Origin: Melanocharis versteri
Taxonomy: Eukaryota; Chordata; Aves; Passeriformes; Melanocharitidae
Direction of reading: 5' to 3'
DNA: 64,000 bases
NCBI GenBank assembly: GCA_013397845.1
Contig: VZTG01000395.1
Coordinates: 912,542-976,541, forward strand
Position 1 is the first letter of the stretch. Each line of letters opens with the position of its first letter. Below the pieces are notes generated by a model. The model did not search any database. It was not told the origin of the DNA and worked only from the letters and a program-made list of their open reading frames with translations. Positions 12,301 through 21,300 of this stretch are shown here, in pieces. The translations under genes and the position numbers were made by a program.

Positions 12301-15300
12301 CACCAAGCTGTCTGTAGCTTACTTGCACAGGTGTATGCAGACATGCCCCAGGTCAGGGCGCTCACTTGTCCGGAATCTTTGGTCTGCCAAAGGTGCTGCA
12401 GCTGAACCAGCTTACTGGCTGCACTGACGAACGTGCACAGATTCTGAAAAGCAGGTGAAGAACAGGAAAGAACCTCTGCCTTTGCAACTGTATTATCTGA
12501 ACAGGACTAGCTTTTTTGTTTAGAATTTAAAAAAACTGACAGTTTTCCAGTATTTGGCAACCCAAATGCTTCAGCTTCTTCTTACTAAGGCACAGAGAAG
12601 CAAAAACTGGAAGTTGCCAGAAACAAGGGACTCATTTCTGAGGTACTGCTCAGCAAGAAGCTCAAAGAGCACAGTTGCTACTGTTGCTGGCAAATGCTTG
12701 AAAGAGGCAAATACCATAAGAAGTAAAGAAACAAAAAAGCTTCTCAACCTGCTCCATAAAACTGTTTATAATAGTCAGCTAAAATGAGACTGACCTAGTC
12801 TAAACAGCAAGGTTGATTCAGACCATCTGTTACCATTATGTCTGGCAAACCAAACCATAAAGGAATGAGAAAACTGACAAGAATGTGTGGAAAATTAGTC
12901 CAATTGGAGGGAAAAAATAGTAACAGGAATGCACTATTCACTCTGTCCCCCTTTTAAAGGGGATTTTGCAAAAGCAGCAGGTAGAGAGGACTCCACACAG
13001 GCCTTTGTGCAATGCCTGGATTTCCACTGCAAGTAAGGCTCAGCGTAGGGCTTGGAAGCTTTTTTCCCCATTTGTATCATCTTTTGCATTAGCAGATCAA
13101 TTTCATCTCAATTACATTTTTACTTTTTCTCTCCTGCTAAGATAAGACCATCTTTAACCTTTGTAGGCATTATCAGATTATATTTTTCTTGCAAAATTTT
13201 ATGACTAAAGGAGAAAAAAGAAATACTTCACAATCCCTGTTTCAAACTCTTTGACTGATGCTCTATTCTCTTCCTCTTGTGTTAAAGGTTTATTGGTTGG
13301 GATTATGACATTAGGACTAAAGTGGCAGTAGAATTTACACATTTTAAATATTTGCTAGTTTTAATTAAGGCACCACCAAGTAACAACTTATCTCAGAACA
13401 TACCTTTTTTCCCCTCAATAGAGTCTCTATTTTCAGTGCTGTTTTCCAGCTACTCACAGAAGAAAGAACCACCTGTATCTGAAAACTGGTTGGTTATTCT
13501 GAAAGCTAACCTAAATGATTAATTCTTCCAAGGACATATATATATAGGAGAGGATCCACTAATAAATACTTTCAGAAAAAAGTCATTTCATATGAAGATC
13601 TGATTTCAAATAATCATGTAGCGCTTACCATGGCCAGGTCTATTATCCACTTCTGCAGTGTTAGCATGTACCAGCCCCCCCAAAATCTTATATTACGTTA
13701 AGTTTCATAGCACTGAAAATTACAGTATACACAGTTTGCAAAACTGCCTGAGGAATAAGATTTTTTTAAACATCTGGAAATAATCTTATTGAAACTTTTC
13801 AACAGAATATACAATCCAGATAAAACATATTAAGAACTAGTTGAAACACTAAGTGTTTCTATTTTCCACACCGTCTTTGGTCAAATAGTGTCTGGAGTTT
13901 CTCAAAATCTGCTCCAAAGCACAAGACTTGAGATTTAAACCCAAGTCCTATTAAAAAAAACCAAAAACCAAAAAACCAAACACTGCTGTTGTCTTCACTG
14001 TAGTAAGTACAACCTGCATGGGTAGGAATCAAAGGAAAAAAAATCTGTCATTTCTACTCTGCCTCCCTGTAGAAAAGATGTAAATTAAGAATTGAGTTTA
14101 CTCTTTATCAGCTGGGAGCCTTCTAACACAGAGCAAACATATAAAGCTTATTTCCTGCAGAGGTTTTACTGTGATCCCAGAAATCAGCATGTGAATGTGG
14201 AATACGTGTTGAGGGGTGCCTGAGAATGATTTACAGTAGTAGCACACAAGAAATGATGACATAGCTGCTATGCAAAGAACCACCAAACAAGCCACATAAA
14301 CCAAACCTCCCAGATTTCAAAGGATACACGACTGCATAGAACAAAGCTCGTTTCGCTTTTCCACTGAAATGCATAATACAGTAAAGGAGAATGACATCTG
14401 CAATAAACAGAAGATGGCTCGTCACAGAAAGGACTGAAGGGGCCCAAACACAACCCTAGACAGTTCCACTGGGCACGAGGTCTGTGGAAACTCCTTTCTT
14501 ACAGCTTTTGTCTCTCAAATGTGATTGATGACCAAAACACTGCAAGCTCCAAAACGAAGCTTTTCTTAGAGTCTGGAGTGTTTAATATGTTTCTCTCCCA
14601 TGTGGAGGCACAGGATAAAGTATGAGTTTACACTGCAACTCAGTGTAATAATTAGGTCTTTCTCCTCTACCTGACCATCTCTTTTAATGACATTTATAAG
14701 AATTCAGTTTTATATGAGATGTTCATTCCCTCTTCCCCCCAACTCCAGCATCACTGCAGTGGAGCCCTGTACCTACATGCAGAGCCTCGGAGTGCTGAAT
14801 GAGCCCTGTTTCATTTCCAAAACATGGCTTACAAAAATTACCTTGTGCAATGATGATGGGATACTCCAGGTATGTCTCCAGGGGGTAACCATAATAGATC
14901 TGGTACCTCAGAAACACAAGGAGGCTGAACAGAGAGATACAAAACAACGTGACTGCACAGAGGGACACAAAAACGCCTTCTCAACTTTTACACTGTTTTG
15001 GTGGTGCCAAAAGGCTCCAGGTAAGCGTAGCCCTTGCTGTCAAACTGGTCAAACAAACACAGGCACACAGAGCAAGCCTGATCATTCTGTAATCTATTTC
15101 TGTTACCTTCAAATAGAATAGAAAAGAGCTGCCCACACTTCTCGTCGAGGTCTTTAGGTCACAGTCTGTAAGGCATAATTTTATTAATTATAACTGGTGA
15201 GGAACAAATAAAGGCTTCCAGACCTAGGAGATACCTTCTCTTTGCAAGAGCCTTGGCACCTCTAGGATAACTCTGATTTCTTTATTTATGTCTGTAGTTC

Positions 15301-17599
15301 AATTTATACATTAGGAAAGTTTTATGGGGGTAGAAAATATCTTCCAAGCTGTCTAGACGATACTGTTATGAGATTGCCCAGTGTAGCTCTACTGGTCAGA
15401 CTAAGAGTCTGTGTCTAAGTGCATCAAACAATGGCAATTTTCCTTCCTGCCATTCCACAGTATAGTACCTAAAAGGAACTGAATTTTTATAATGTTTTCT
15501 GTACTTCCAATTCTCCTGCAAGACCATGGGGTTAGATAGAAAATTCAAAGCTGTATAGAAAACAGAAAGGACTCTTAGGGCAGTTTTACGTAAGAAAATA
15601 AATATTGTTTCTGTGTAGAAAAATGACAAAAGGAACAGCCTGCCCTGTAAGAAACTGGCTTTTACAGTATTCAGAATTTAAATATCTGAACTTCCTAGAA
15701 GTGCTATTTGATATACAGTCAAATTAGACTCCTGGCCATCAGCACCATGTTTCTGTGTCAGTCCTCTGCCTGGTCATCCATGTTGATTTCACAGAACCAG
15801 TCTAGCTTGTACTGGCAGCCACAAAGCTTCCTGCAACTGGATTTGAAGTCTTGAAAGGTAGACAGATAACTAGTCTACTAAATATACAAACAGTCACAAT
15901 AAATGTTTCAAAGAAGACCAGAACCTGCAGTTGTGAGGGTACCGTGGCTCTCACACAGGTGCTGAGGAGACATTTCCAGCTTCTCCATGCTCATCTCAAA
16001 CATTACTTGCAAAGCCTTTTGAATGCACACCAGCACACACGAATGACTTTCAAGTGCTGTCACCGCCTTTTGGCTAGGGCTGTGGGGTCAGTCATCTCTG
16101 CTGGAACTCCAATTTGGTTCATTTACTCTGAGGTGTGTTAAGGGTAACCAGCAGCAACACGGGTTCAGTGCTGTAAGAGAGAGGCGGGCGGGGAGCGGCC
16201 ACAGCGCAACCTGAGGGGATTCTGCACAGACACTGGAGCGGTGTCTGTACACCCGGGCCCTGCCCGGAGACACGGCACAGGCACCTTCAGGAACACCACG
16301 CCGTTCTTGTGAGGGGATTTTTCCGAATAAAACCCCCTTTCCCAGCTTGGTGCGGGGAGTTGGCAGCCATCCGGCCGGATGTTCTGCCCACCGCTCAGTT
16401 CGGACAACGCACGGCTCTTCAAGGTATTTTCTCTCACTTGTACCCATACCCGAACGTGGACACACGGAGTTTGTTTATTTGTCGTTTCATACAATCCTCT
16501 TTAAGCAAGATTTAATAAGCCTAGCCCATGTAAGCTTATTACAGGCTCACAAGTCTTTGGAGTTTGACAGGGCTTGTAATTTTCTTAAGGAATGATTTAA
16601 GTCTTACTGACTCGGGTGAGGAAAGCCTGTCTGACGAGTACAGCTACCTGCACCACAGGGCACACGGGCCACTGAATAACCTAAACACACAGCTTACACC
16701 CTCTGCAGCTGCTGCATCCAGCGGTATGGGTGGTCCGGGATGCTTTTGGGCAAGTCAAAAAGGCCGAGTTTCCCTTTAAATGCCAACACGGAATCACTAA
16801 AACAGGAAGTTCCCTCCCGAAAGGCTCTGTGGGCTCAGCTGGCGGGGCAGGTCCGGAGCTCCGAACGGGGCGATGAGGCTCCGAGGGAGCGGGGTCTGCT
16901 CGCCCCCCTCAGCGCACCCTCACGCCTGACCTGAGGCGCGGAGGAAGGAATTAACCCCTNCGCCCGGGGCACGGGGAGGGGAGAGCCGGGCCCGCGGAGT
17001 ATCCGCGGCCCCGTCGGGAGGGGCAGTGCCACGGTCAGCCCCGGCCCGCGGTGCCGAACAGCGCGGTGACCGGGGGACACCCGCCCCGGCCCCGGGCCGC
17101 TGGCTGGGGCCTCCCTACCTCTGACTCCCTCGGTGACCAGGCCGAGAGCCGCTCCGCGCCAGGCTCGGAGTGTTGGTCCTGGAATGGCTCTGTTACCAGA
17201 AACAGCATCCCCAGAACGGGGATGATGTGAGGCTGTGCCGGCCATGGGCCGTGTTCGCCCCGGAGCAGTGCAGGGCAGCTCCGGCTTTGGAGCTGTAGGC
17301 TGGAGATCAGTTTTCTCCCCCAAAGTGGAGTCCCGAGTGCTCCAGCGCCCGCGGTTTTCAGCTCGCTGTCTCTGGATTGCTGTGGAACTAATTCCTGCAG
17401 CAGGGATCGCACCCGTCTGACAGCAGCACTTGGTTTTTACGGGAAAAATGGGCAGCAAAATTAAAAGTTGCTAAATGCTAGACTTGTCAAATGATACCGA
17501 AATCAGCTGGAATAAATTTTCTAACACAATTTGAAGTATTANCACGGCACACACGGCCCAGGTGGTCAAGTGCACCAGGTCCAGCAGCCCCGGCGCCAT
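9229..17599 (-). CDS. SLC66A3: SLC66A3 (PQLC3), PQ-loop membrane protein, whole gene span
   Basis: This is the span of the SLC66A3 coding exons, listed separately below: 17543-17599, 14842-14924, 14328-14397, 13629-13686, 12323-12443, 11159-11200 and 9229-9317. SLC66A3 is a small multi-pass membrane protein of the PQ-loop (SLC66) family, related to lysosomal amino-acid exporters; its substrate is not established to my knowledge. The joined exons give about 173 codons against 202 in human. The shortfall of about 28 residues is one block after residue 19 and should hold the first PQ motif. Splice phases agree across every junction that can be checked, and no in-frame stop is seen, so the gene is probably functional and the missing part is an assembly loss. 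In human the neighbours are C2orf50 upstream and ROCK2 tail-to-tail downstream; the first is present here in the expected orientation. Confidence 0.93.
9318..11158 (-). other. SLC66A3 last intron
   Basis: AT-rich intron between the 42-nt exon and the terminal exon. I see no repeat family or additional exon in it. Confidence 0.8.
11159..11200 (-). CDS. SLC66A3: SLC66A3 42-nt exon (TRIITTVMTTNDLA)
   Basis: A very short exon: acceptor TTTACAG, then CA completing Thr, 13 codons reading RIITTVMTTNDLA, and one base before the donor GTGAGT. Human has TRIITTLMTTNDFT at this point. Both junctions are in phase with the neighbouring exons, which makes a chance match very unlikely despite the small size. 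Confidence 0.92.
11201..12322 (-). other. SLC66A3 intron
   Basis: Lies between the second PQ-loop exon and the 42-nt exon. GTAAGC donor at its 5' end and TTTACAG acceptor at its 3' end. Nothing else recognised. Confidence 0.85.
12323..12443 (-). CDS. SLC66A3: SLC66A3 exon encoding the second PQ-loop
   Basis: The acceptor TTTTCAG is followed by 40 whole codons. They begin NLCTFVSAASKLVQLQ and continue HLWQTKDSGQVSAL then TWG and YTCA, ending at donor GTAAGC. This matches human NLCTFISAASKFAQLQ and the following LW/DSG/VSALTW segment throughout. It is the second PQ-loop of the family, in which the canonical Pro-Gln is degenerate (Val-Gln here, Ala-Gln in human), and the DSG-x-VSALTW stretch leads into the next helix. 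It is the longest and clearest exon of the gene. Confidence 0.95.
12444..13628 (-). other. SLC66A3 intron
   Basis: GTAAGC donor and TTTTCAG acceptor. AT-rich, with no recognisable repeat. Confidence 0.85.
13629..13686 (-). CDS. SLC66A3: SLC66A3 exon (LQKWIIDLAM)
   Basis: It encodes 19 whole codons ending LTLQKWIIDLAM directly at a good donor, GTAAGC. The LQKWIIDLAM segment is identical to human. The 5' side contains a run of seven Gs coding for Gly-Gly before Trp, where human has Ser-Ser before Trp. The acceptor ATATAAG is poor in pyrimidines, and the assignment depends on the exact length of the G run. With the previous exon ending at 14328 the frame is continuous. Confidence 0.88.
13687..14327 (-). 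other. SLC66A3 intron
   Basis: Short intron with an A-rich tract of CCAAAAA-type repeats at about 13951-13981. Its donor is GTATCC and its acceptor ATATAAG, both weak. Confidence 0.75.
14328..14397 (-). CDS. SLC66A3: SLC66A3 exon (DVILLYCIMHF helix)
   Basis: After the strong acceptor TGTTTATTGCAG the exon completes the Asp codon and reads VILLYCIMHFSGKAKRALFY, then A-V and a split Val. It corresponds to human DVILLLCIFHFNG, a transmembrane helix followed by a basic loop. I place the donor at GTATCC after 14328, because this phase (2) joins in frame to the next exon and keeps the residue count equal to human. A GTGTAT two bases earlier would also be a legal donor but puts the next exon out of frame. 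Confidence 0.88.
14398..14841 (-). other. SLC66A3 intron
   Basis: GTAATT donor and TTATTGCAG acceptor. Nothing else recognised. Confidence 0.85.
14842..14924 (-). CDS. SLC66A3: SLC66A3 exon with VFLRYQ / YLEYP motifs
   Basis: The exon encodes 27 whole codons, including VFLRYQIYYGYPLETYLEYP followed by IIIAQ. This is almost identical to the human protein, where the same segment spans the end of helix 2, a loop and the start of helix 3. The acceptor is CTGTTCAG before 14924 and the donor is GTAATT after 14842. One base on each side belongs to split codons: the incoming codon is expected to be GG|C (Gly) and the outgoing one is G|AT (Asp), completed by the next exon. The reading frame upstream of the acceptor diverges from the family, which supports the chosen boundary. 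Confidence 0.92.
14925..16149 (-). other. SLC66A3 5' intron sequence
   Basis: I searched this stretch on the minus strand for an exon with the first PQ-loop (K-x-P-Q-I and a following leucine-rich helix) and found none. The missing codons therefore more likely belong to exon 1 or to an exon lost in the gaps. Confidence 0.6.
16150..17370. promoter_or_regulatory. CpG-rich promoter region of SLC66A3
   Basis: Two CpG-dense blocks (about 16160-16430 and 16840-17370) stand out from the AT-rich surroundings. The second contains the N at 16960. They lie just upstream of the well-placed SLC66A3 exons and are the natural site for its promoter and exon 1. The 131-bp exon 1 fragment now at 17543-17673 has the same composition and would fit in the gap at 16960. 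No convincing second exon could be read here on the minus strand. Confidence 0.6.
17374..17541. repeat. First copy of a 168-bp duplicated contig end
   Basis: This segment recurs at 17675-17842 with only three substitutions. It ends exactly at the N at 17542, while the second copy begins exactly after the N at 17674. That pattern is typical of unmerged overlapping contig ends rather than a biological duplication. Confidence 0.93.
17543..17599 (-). CDS. SLC66A3: SLC66A3 exon 1 (5' coding part, truncated by gap)
   Basis: ATG at 17599 opens 19 codons reading MAPGLLDLVHLTTWAVCAV, which aligns without gaps to the start of human SLC66A3 (an acidic or neutral head, then W and a conserved V-C-A run at the beginning of the first membrane helix). 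The upstream bases (17600-17673 on this strand) are very GC-rich, as expected for a CpG-island 5'UTR. The exon is cut at the N at 17542, so the first PQ motif and the splice donor are missing. The whole 131-bp piece lies between two Ns inside a duplicated flank and is probably misplaced (see findings). The start is chosen because it gives the family's usual N-terminal length. No alternative ATG lies nearby in frame. Confidence 0.78.
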
Positions 17600-17674
17600 C
17601 CCGCTGCGGCGGCCCGGGACGGGGAACCCGCGGAGCAGCGGGCGGGGTGCGGCGGGACGGTGGCGCCGGCGCGN

Positions 17675-17842
17675 GGATTGCTGTGGAACTAATTCCTGCA
17701 GCAGGGATCGCACCCGTCTGACAGCAGCACTTGGTTTTTACGGGAAAAATGTGCAGCAAAATTAAAAGTTGCGAAATGCTAGACTTGTCAGATGATACCG
17801 AAATCAGCTGGAATAAATTTTCTAACACAATTTGAAGTATTA
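17675..17842. repeat. Second copy of the 168-bp duplicated contig end
   Basis: Direct copy of 17374-17541, with three single-base differences. The sequence after 17842 continues into unique AT-rich DNA, so this copy is the true left edge of the right-hand contig. Confidence 0.93.
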
Positions 17843-20134
17843 GAAAGCAGGCATTCTTTATTTTTGCAGGGCTCAGTGGATCTTTCTTTATTCTTTGTCT
17901 GGCGTGAGACTCTACAACAGGGTTTTTATTCATTATAACTATACGTATTCATTAAAATATGTTTCTTATTTAATATAAGAATATCATTTTCCTAAAGCTA
18001 ATTTGCATGCATTCCCTTTTTACTGGAAGTTTACGGTTCTGGAGGTTTATTAAGAGAGATCTCTGGTGATTGTATTCATTGAATGCTTCAATATTAAAGG
18101 TGACTTTTCCTTGAAGTTTTTCTTTGTGTATGTGCTGTTGTTTCTTATTAAATTAACAAAAATTAAAATTTGTTAAAATTTGCTAAAAACCCACTGTAGG
18201 CCTCCTTATCCTTTTCTCCACTGGTTCTAGCTGTGTTTATCATCCTGTGTGCATACCTTTACATTCTTTTATCTTTTTTTGCCAGTTAGTCTTTCAGCAA
18301 CTTCAGGGGAGCTGAAAATTTTTATTCTTCAAGTTATTTATCACAGGTTATTGGAGATGGAGTAGCTTCTCCAGAACATACACCTACCCACCATACACAG
18401 TTATATACAAAAATAATAAAGCTTTTGTACTTCTCAGCTTGTCAGAACTAAGTAAAGGTTATCCAAGGAATACACATTTGTACTGATTACACATTAACAG
18501 AATCTTGGTTCTTTCGTGCCTGCATATGGCCAGGACTGCTCAGACTGTCAAATCCACACCATTAATTTGGAGTTTTACCTAGAACATAATTGCTTTAACA
18601 CAAGGGGTTGTTTGCAGGCATAGCATTTCTTCTTTTTTATTTTCATGAATGTTGTAATTCACTATGATCAATAGTTCTTAAAACAGCTTAAAACAGGTAT
18701 ATTGCATTAATTCTTAATTTGTAAATCATGTTGCCCTTTGTGTAATTCAGTCATAAAAGGAAACAGATATGTAGAAATACATAAAATCTTGAAATTCAGA
18801 AATAAATAGCCCCCAATACAAAATTGTAATGTTGAAACTGTGTTTTTTGTTAATACAATTCAAAATAATCAAGCTTTTCAAAGACAATAAGCTAAAAGAA
18901 AATTTGGGTTTACCTTAAATAATAACTGTTCCAAGATTTTCTTGATTAACTGAGTTCTTGACTTTGTGGGAACATTATGTACTTGAAAAAAGTTGAGAAA
19001 CCATTCTACAAGATGAAGTTATTTAAAGTTAGGTCTGAAATGTAGATGTGTCTGTCATTTCAGATAATCTGAGAATAACAGAAATATCTAAGGTAGAAGT
19101 TGCATATCTGCACTACAGTGTGGATGCTGATCCAAGAAACCTATAAAATTGTCAGTAATGTGTACTGCCTTGTACCTTTCTAGAGTAATCAAGAAGTTGA
19201 ACTGACTTCAAGCTACTAAGCAGGTCCATAACCCCATTTTATTCAACTGGTTTTATATTTAAGACAGTAAGTATTTAGCTTTAGTCAGCATTTTACCTTT
19301 TTAATAACTACATCCTGCTTTGCATTGCAAGCAGTCAGATAAGCAGAGTGATTTACCATCCGTCCCCTGCCCTGTCTGTGTAATGGTCCTGCTCTGCATC
19401 TGTTCACTGCCCACGTGAGCAGCAGCTTAGGGAAGGAACAGATGTCACAGTGCTGGGCAGCTGCGTCCAAGGTTATGACAAAAAAATTCAATCTGTGAGC
19501 AGTATAAGAAATTCTTCCTGTTCTGTTTAAATTATTTAGTTCTACATCAAGTTTCGAATTTGGTAAGTTGCAGCAGAATGCAGAACCACTTCAAATTACA
19601 GTTCAGGGTATGAATTCCTAACATCTGCGTCTCCGGTGCAGATTGGCAGTTCTGCAGCAGATGGGCAGTGGTTTAACAGTGCTGCACCTCAAATGGGAAT
19701 GCACATATTGATTCCTATTGAAAATAAAACAGAGAAGGAAAGTAATCTTCCTGTAGTAACCAAAGACAAAAAGCCAAAACATTTTTTTTCCCCATAATGA
19801 TGTTGGCTTATCATAGTTGAGTTTTTGAGCAAAATAGTGCCTTAAATTTTGTGGGTTTGCAAGGAATGCAGAGAACGCGCTCCTGCTAGTTATTTCCACA
19901 GCCTGCCATGCTAACAGGGAATAGTTCATTTTATAGATAATTGATGTTTTAAGGTCTAGGTTACAATAAAGGAGATTCCACAGCTGAAGAACCTGTGTGG
20001 ATGGGGACAATCCCCAAGAGATGTGGAGGTACGCTGGAGGTGGACAGAGTTGACAGGGACAACAGGTTGCAGTAGGCTCTGTTGTTTGCCCGGGGAAGGG
20101 AGTGTGAGCACAGTGTGTCAACCCATAGAGCCTG
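17843..20134. other. AT-rich intergenic DNA upstream of SLC66A3
   Basis: No exon, repeat family or RNA gene recognised. Open frames here are short and not family-like. Confidence 0.6.
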
Positions 20135-21128
20135 GGAAAGAAACCAGAGGAGTTAGACATACCAGCACAGTTGCAGGGCTGTGACCTCTTTGGGATCACA
20201 GGGACAGTATGGCACAGCACATTTCCCGTGGGAGGATTCAAGATTTTTTGGAAGAGCAGACAGGGAAACAAGTGGAAGTTGTGTTCTGCACAAAACAGTT
20301 TCTCTTTGCCTGGAGCTTTCCCCTGCATGGAGTAAGCACTGAGCCAGCTGAAAGCTGAGGGGTTGAGATTGCTGGGGAGACTGGCATGGGGAACATCGTG
20401 CAGGCACCTGCTGTAAATTGTCTGATCAGGAAGAGGAGGCAGATGAAGCCTTAAATAACTACAAGGAACTCACGACTGTAGGCACAGGCTGCTTTGGAAT
20501 ACAAAATTGCTGTGCTATCTGGAGGAGCACCCAGTGGGGTAAAAGCAGTCCAACCAATTTTTGTGGGGCATCAAGAACATTCTTTTTTGACCCAGATTTT
20601 GGATTTGTTATTCAAACACAAAGAAGGAAGGAAGAAAAAATAGGCAATGCACAGGTAAAGAGCAGCCTTGGCATCGGTGACTCCAGGACCTTGGAATTCA
20701 GGAAATTGGTTTGTCAGGACCTCTCAGGAACTTGCCGTGGGGGCAATGGAGATCAGGAAGGTGCATTGAAACTCAGAGAGAACACGCTCACAGAACAAAA
20801 ACTCTCGTCTGGTGAGCTGGAAGTTAAGCAGGCAGAGGAACAGCTTGGCTGATCCAGCAGTGATTCTCTGAACTCAAACACCAAAAAGGGAGGGTTGGGA
20901 AGATGGAAACAGGTATGAGCTACCCAGGCAGAAGGGAAATGGAGTTGAACACTAGAACACCGGCCCAGAGAGGCTCTGGCATCTCCATCTGTGGAGATTT
21001 TCACAGCTGAGCAGGACAAGGTCCTGAGCAACCTGGTGTAACATCAGCATTGGCCTTGCTTTGAGCAGGGGCTTGGCCTAGAGGCCTCCAGAAGTCCCTT
21101 CTGGCCACATGGCTGTGATTTCCTGTAC
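20135..21128 (+). mobile_element. CR1 LINE, internally deleted, endonuclease region to 3' end
   Basis: Plus-strand sequence follows the CR1 ORF2 order with many gaps. GGGATCACAGGGACA (about 20193) matches the endonuclease-domain start. CTGATCAGGAAGAGGAGG with GATGAAGCC (about 20420) matches the next conserved block. AGCAGCCTTGGCATC and GTGACTCCAGGACCTTGG (about 20660) match the region after that. CCCAGAGAGGCTCTGG and CCTCCAGAAGTCCCTTCTGG (about 20965-21100) match the 3' end. Reading frames are broken throughout, and the reverse-transcriptase part is largely gone. It is an old, dead copy. Confidence 0.75.
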
Positions 21129-21130
21129 TT

Positions 21131-21299
21131 TAGTCACAGAATCACACAGAATCACAGAATCACTAGGTTGAAAGAGACCTTCAAGATCATCAAGTCCAAC
21201 CCATGCCCTAACCTCAACTAAACCATGGCACCAAGCGCCTCATCCAATCTCTTTTTGAACACATCCAGGGATGGTGACTCCACCACCTCCCTGGGTAGA
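21131..21299 (-). mobile_element. CR1 LINE 3'-end fragment, cut by a gap
   Basis: Begins with three CACAGAATCA-type units, the CR1 terminal microsatellite in reverse. It then reads GAGACCTTCAAGATCATC, AAGTCCAACCCATGCCC and GGGATGGTGACTCCACCACC. It stops at the N at 21300, so its length is unknown. It lies tail-to-tail with the CR1 on its left. Confidence 0.88.
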
Positions 21300-21300
21300 N

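Noticed and set aside
17100..17215. Possible SLC66A3 exon ending at a GTAGGG donor in the CpG-rich block
   Set aside because: The phase does not fit the next exon (phase 2 is needed), and the translation lacks the PQ motif.
16835..17458. 207-codon open frame on the minus strand through an N
   Set aside because: Arg/Pro/Gly-rich translation of a CpG island. No conserved motif, and it crosses a contig gap and the duplicated flank.
19618..20328. 236-codon open frame on the minus strand, the longest in the window
   Set aside because: No family resemblance or splice context, and its 5' third runs antisense through the CR1 element at 20135-21128. A chance frame.
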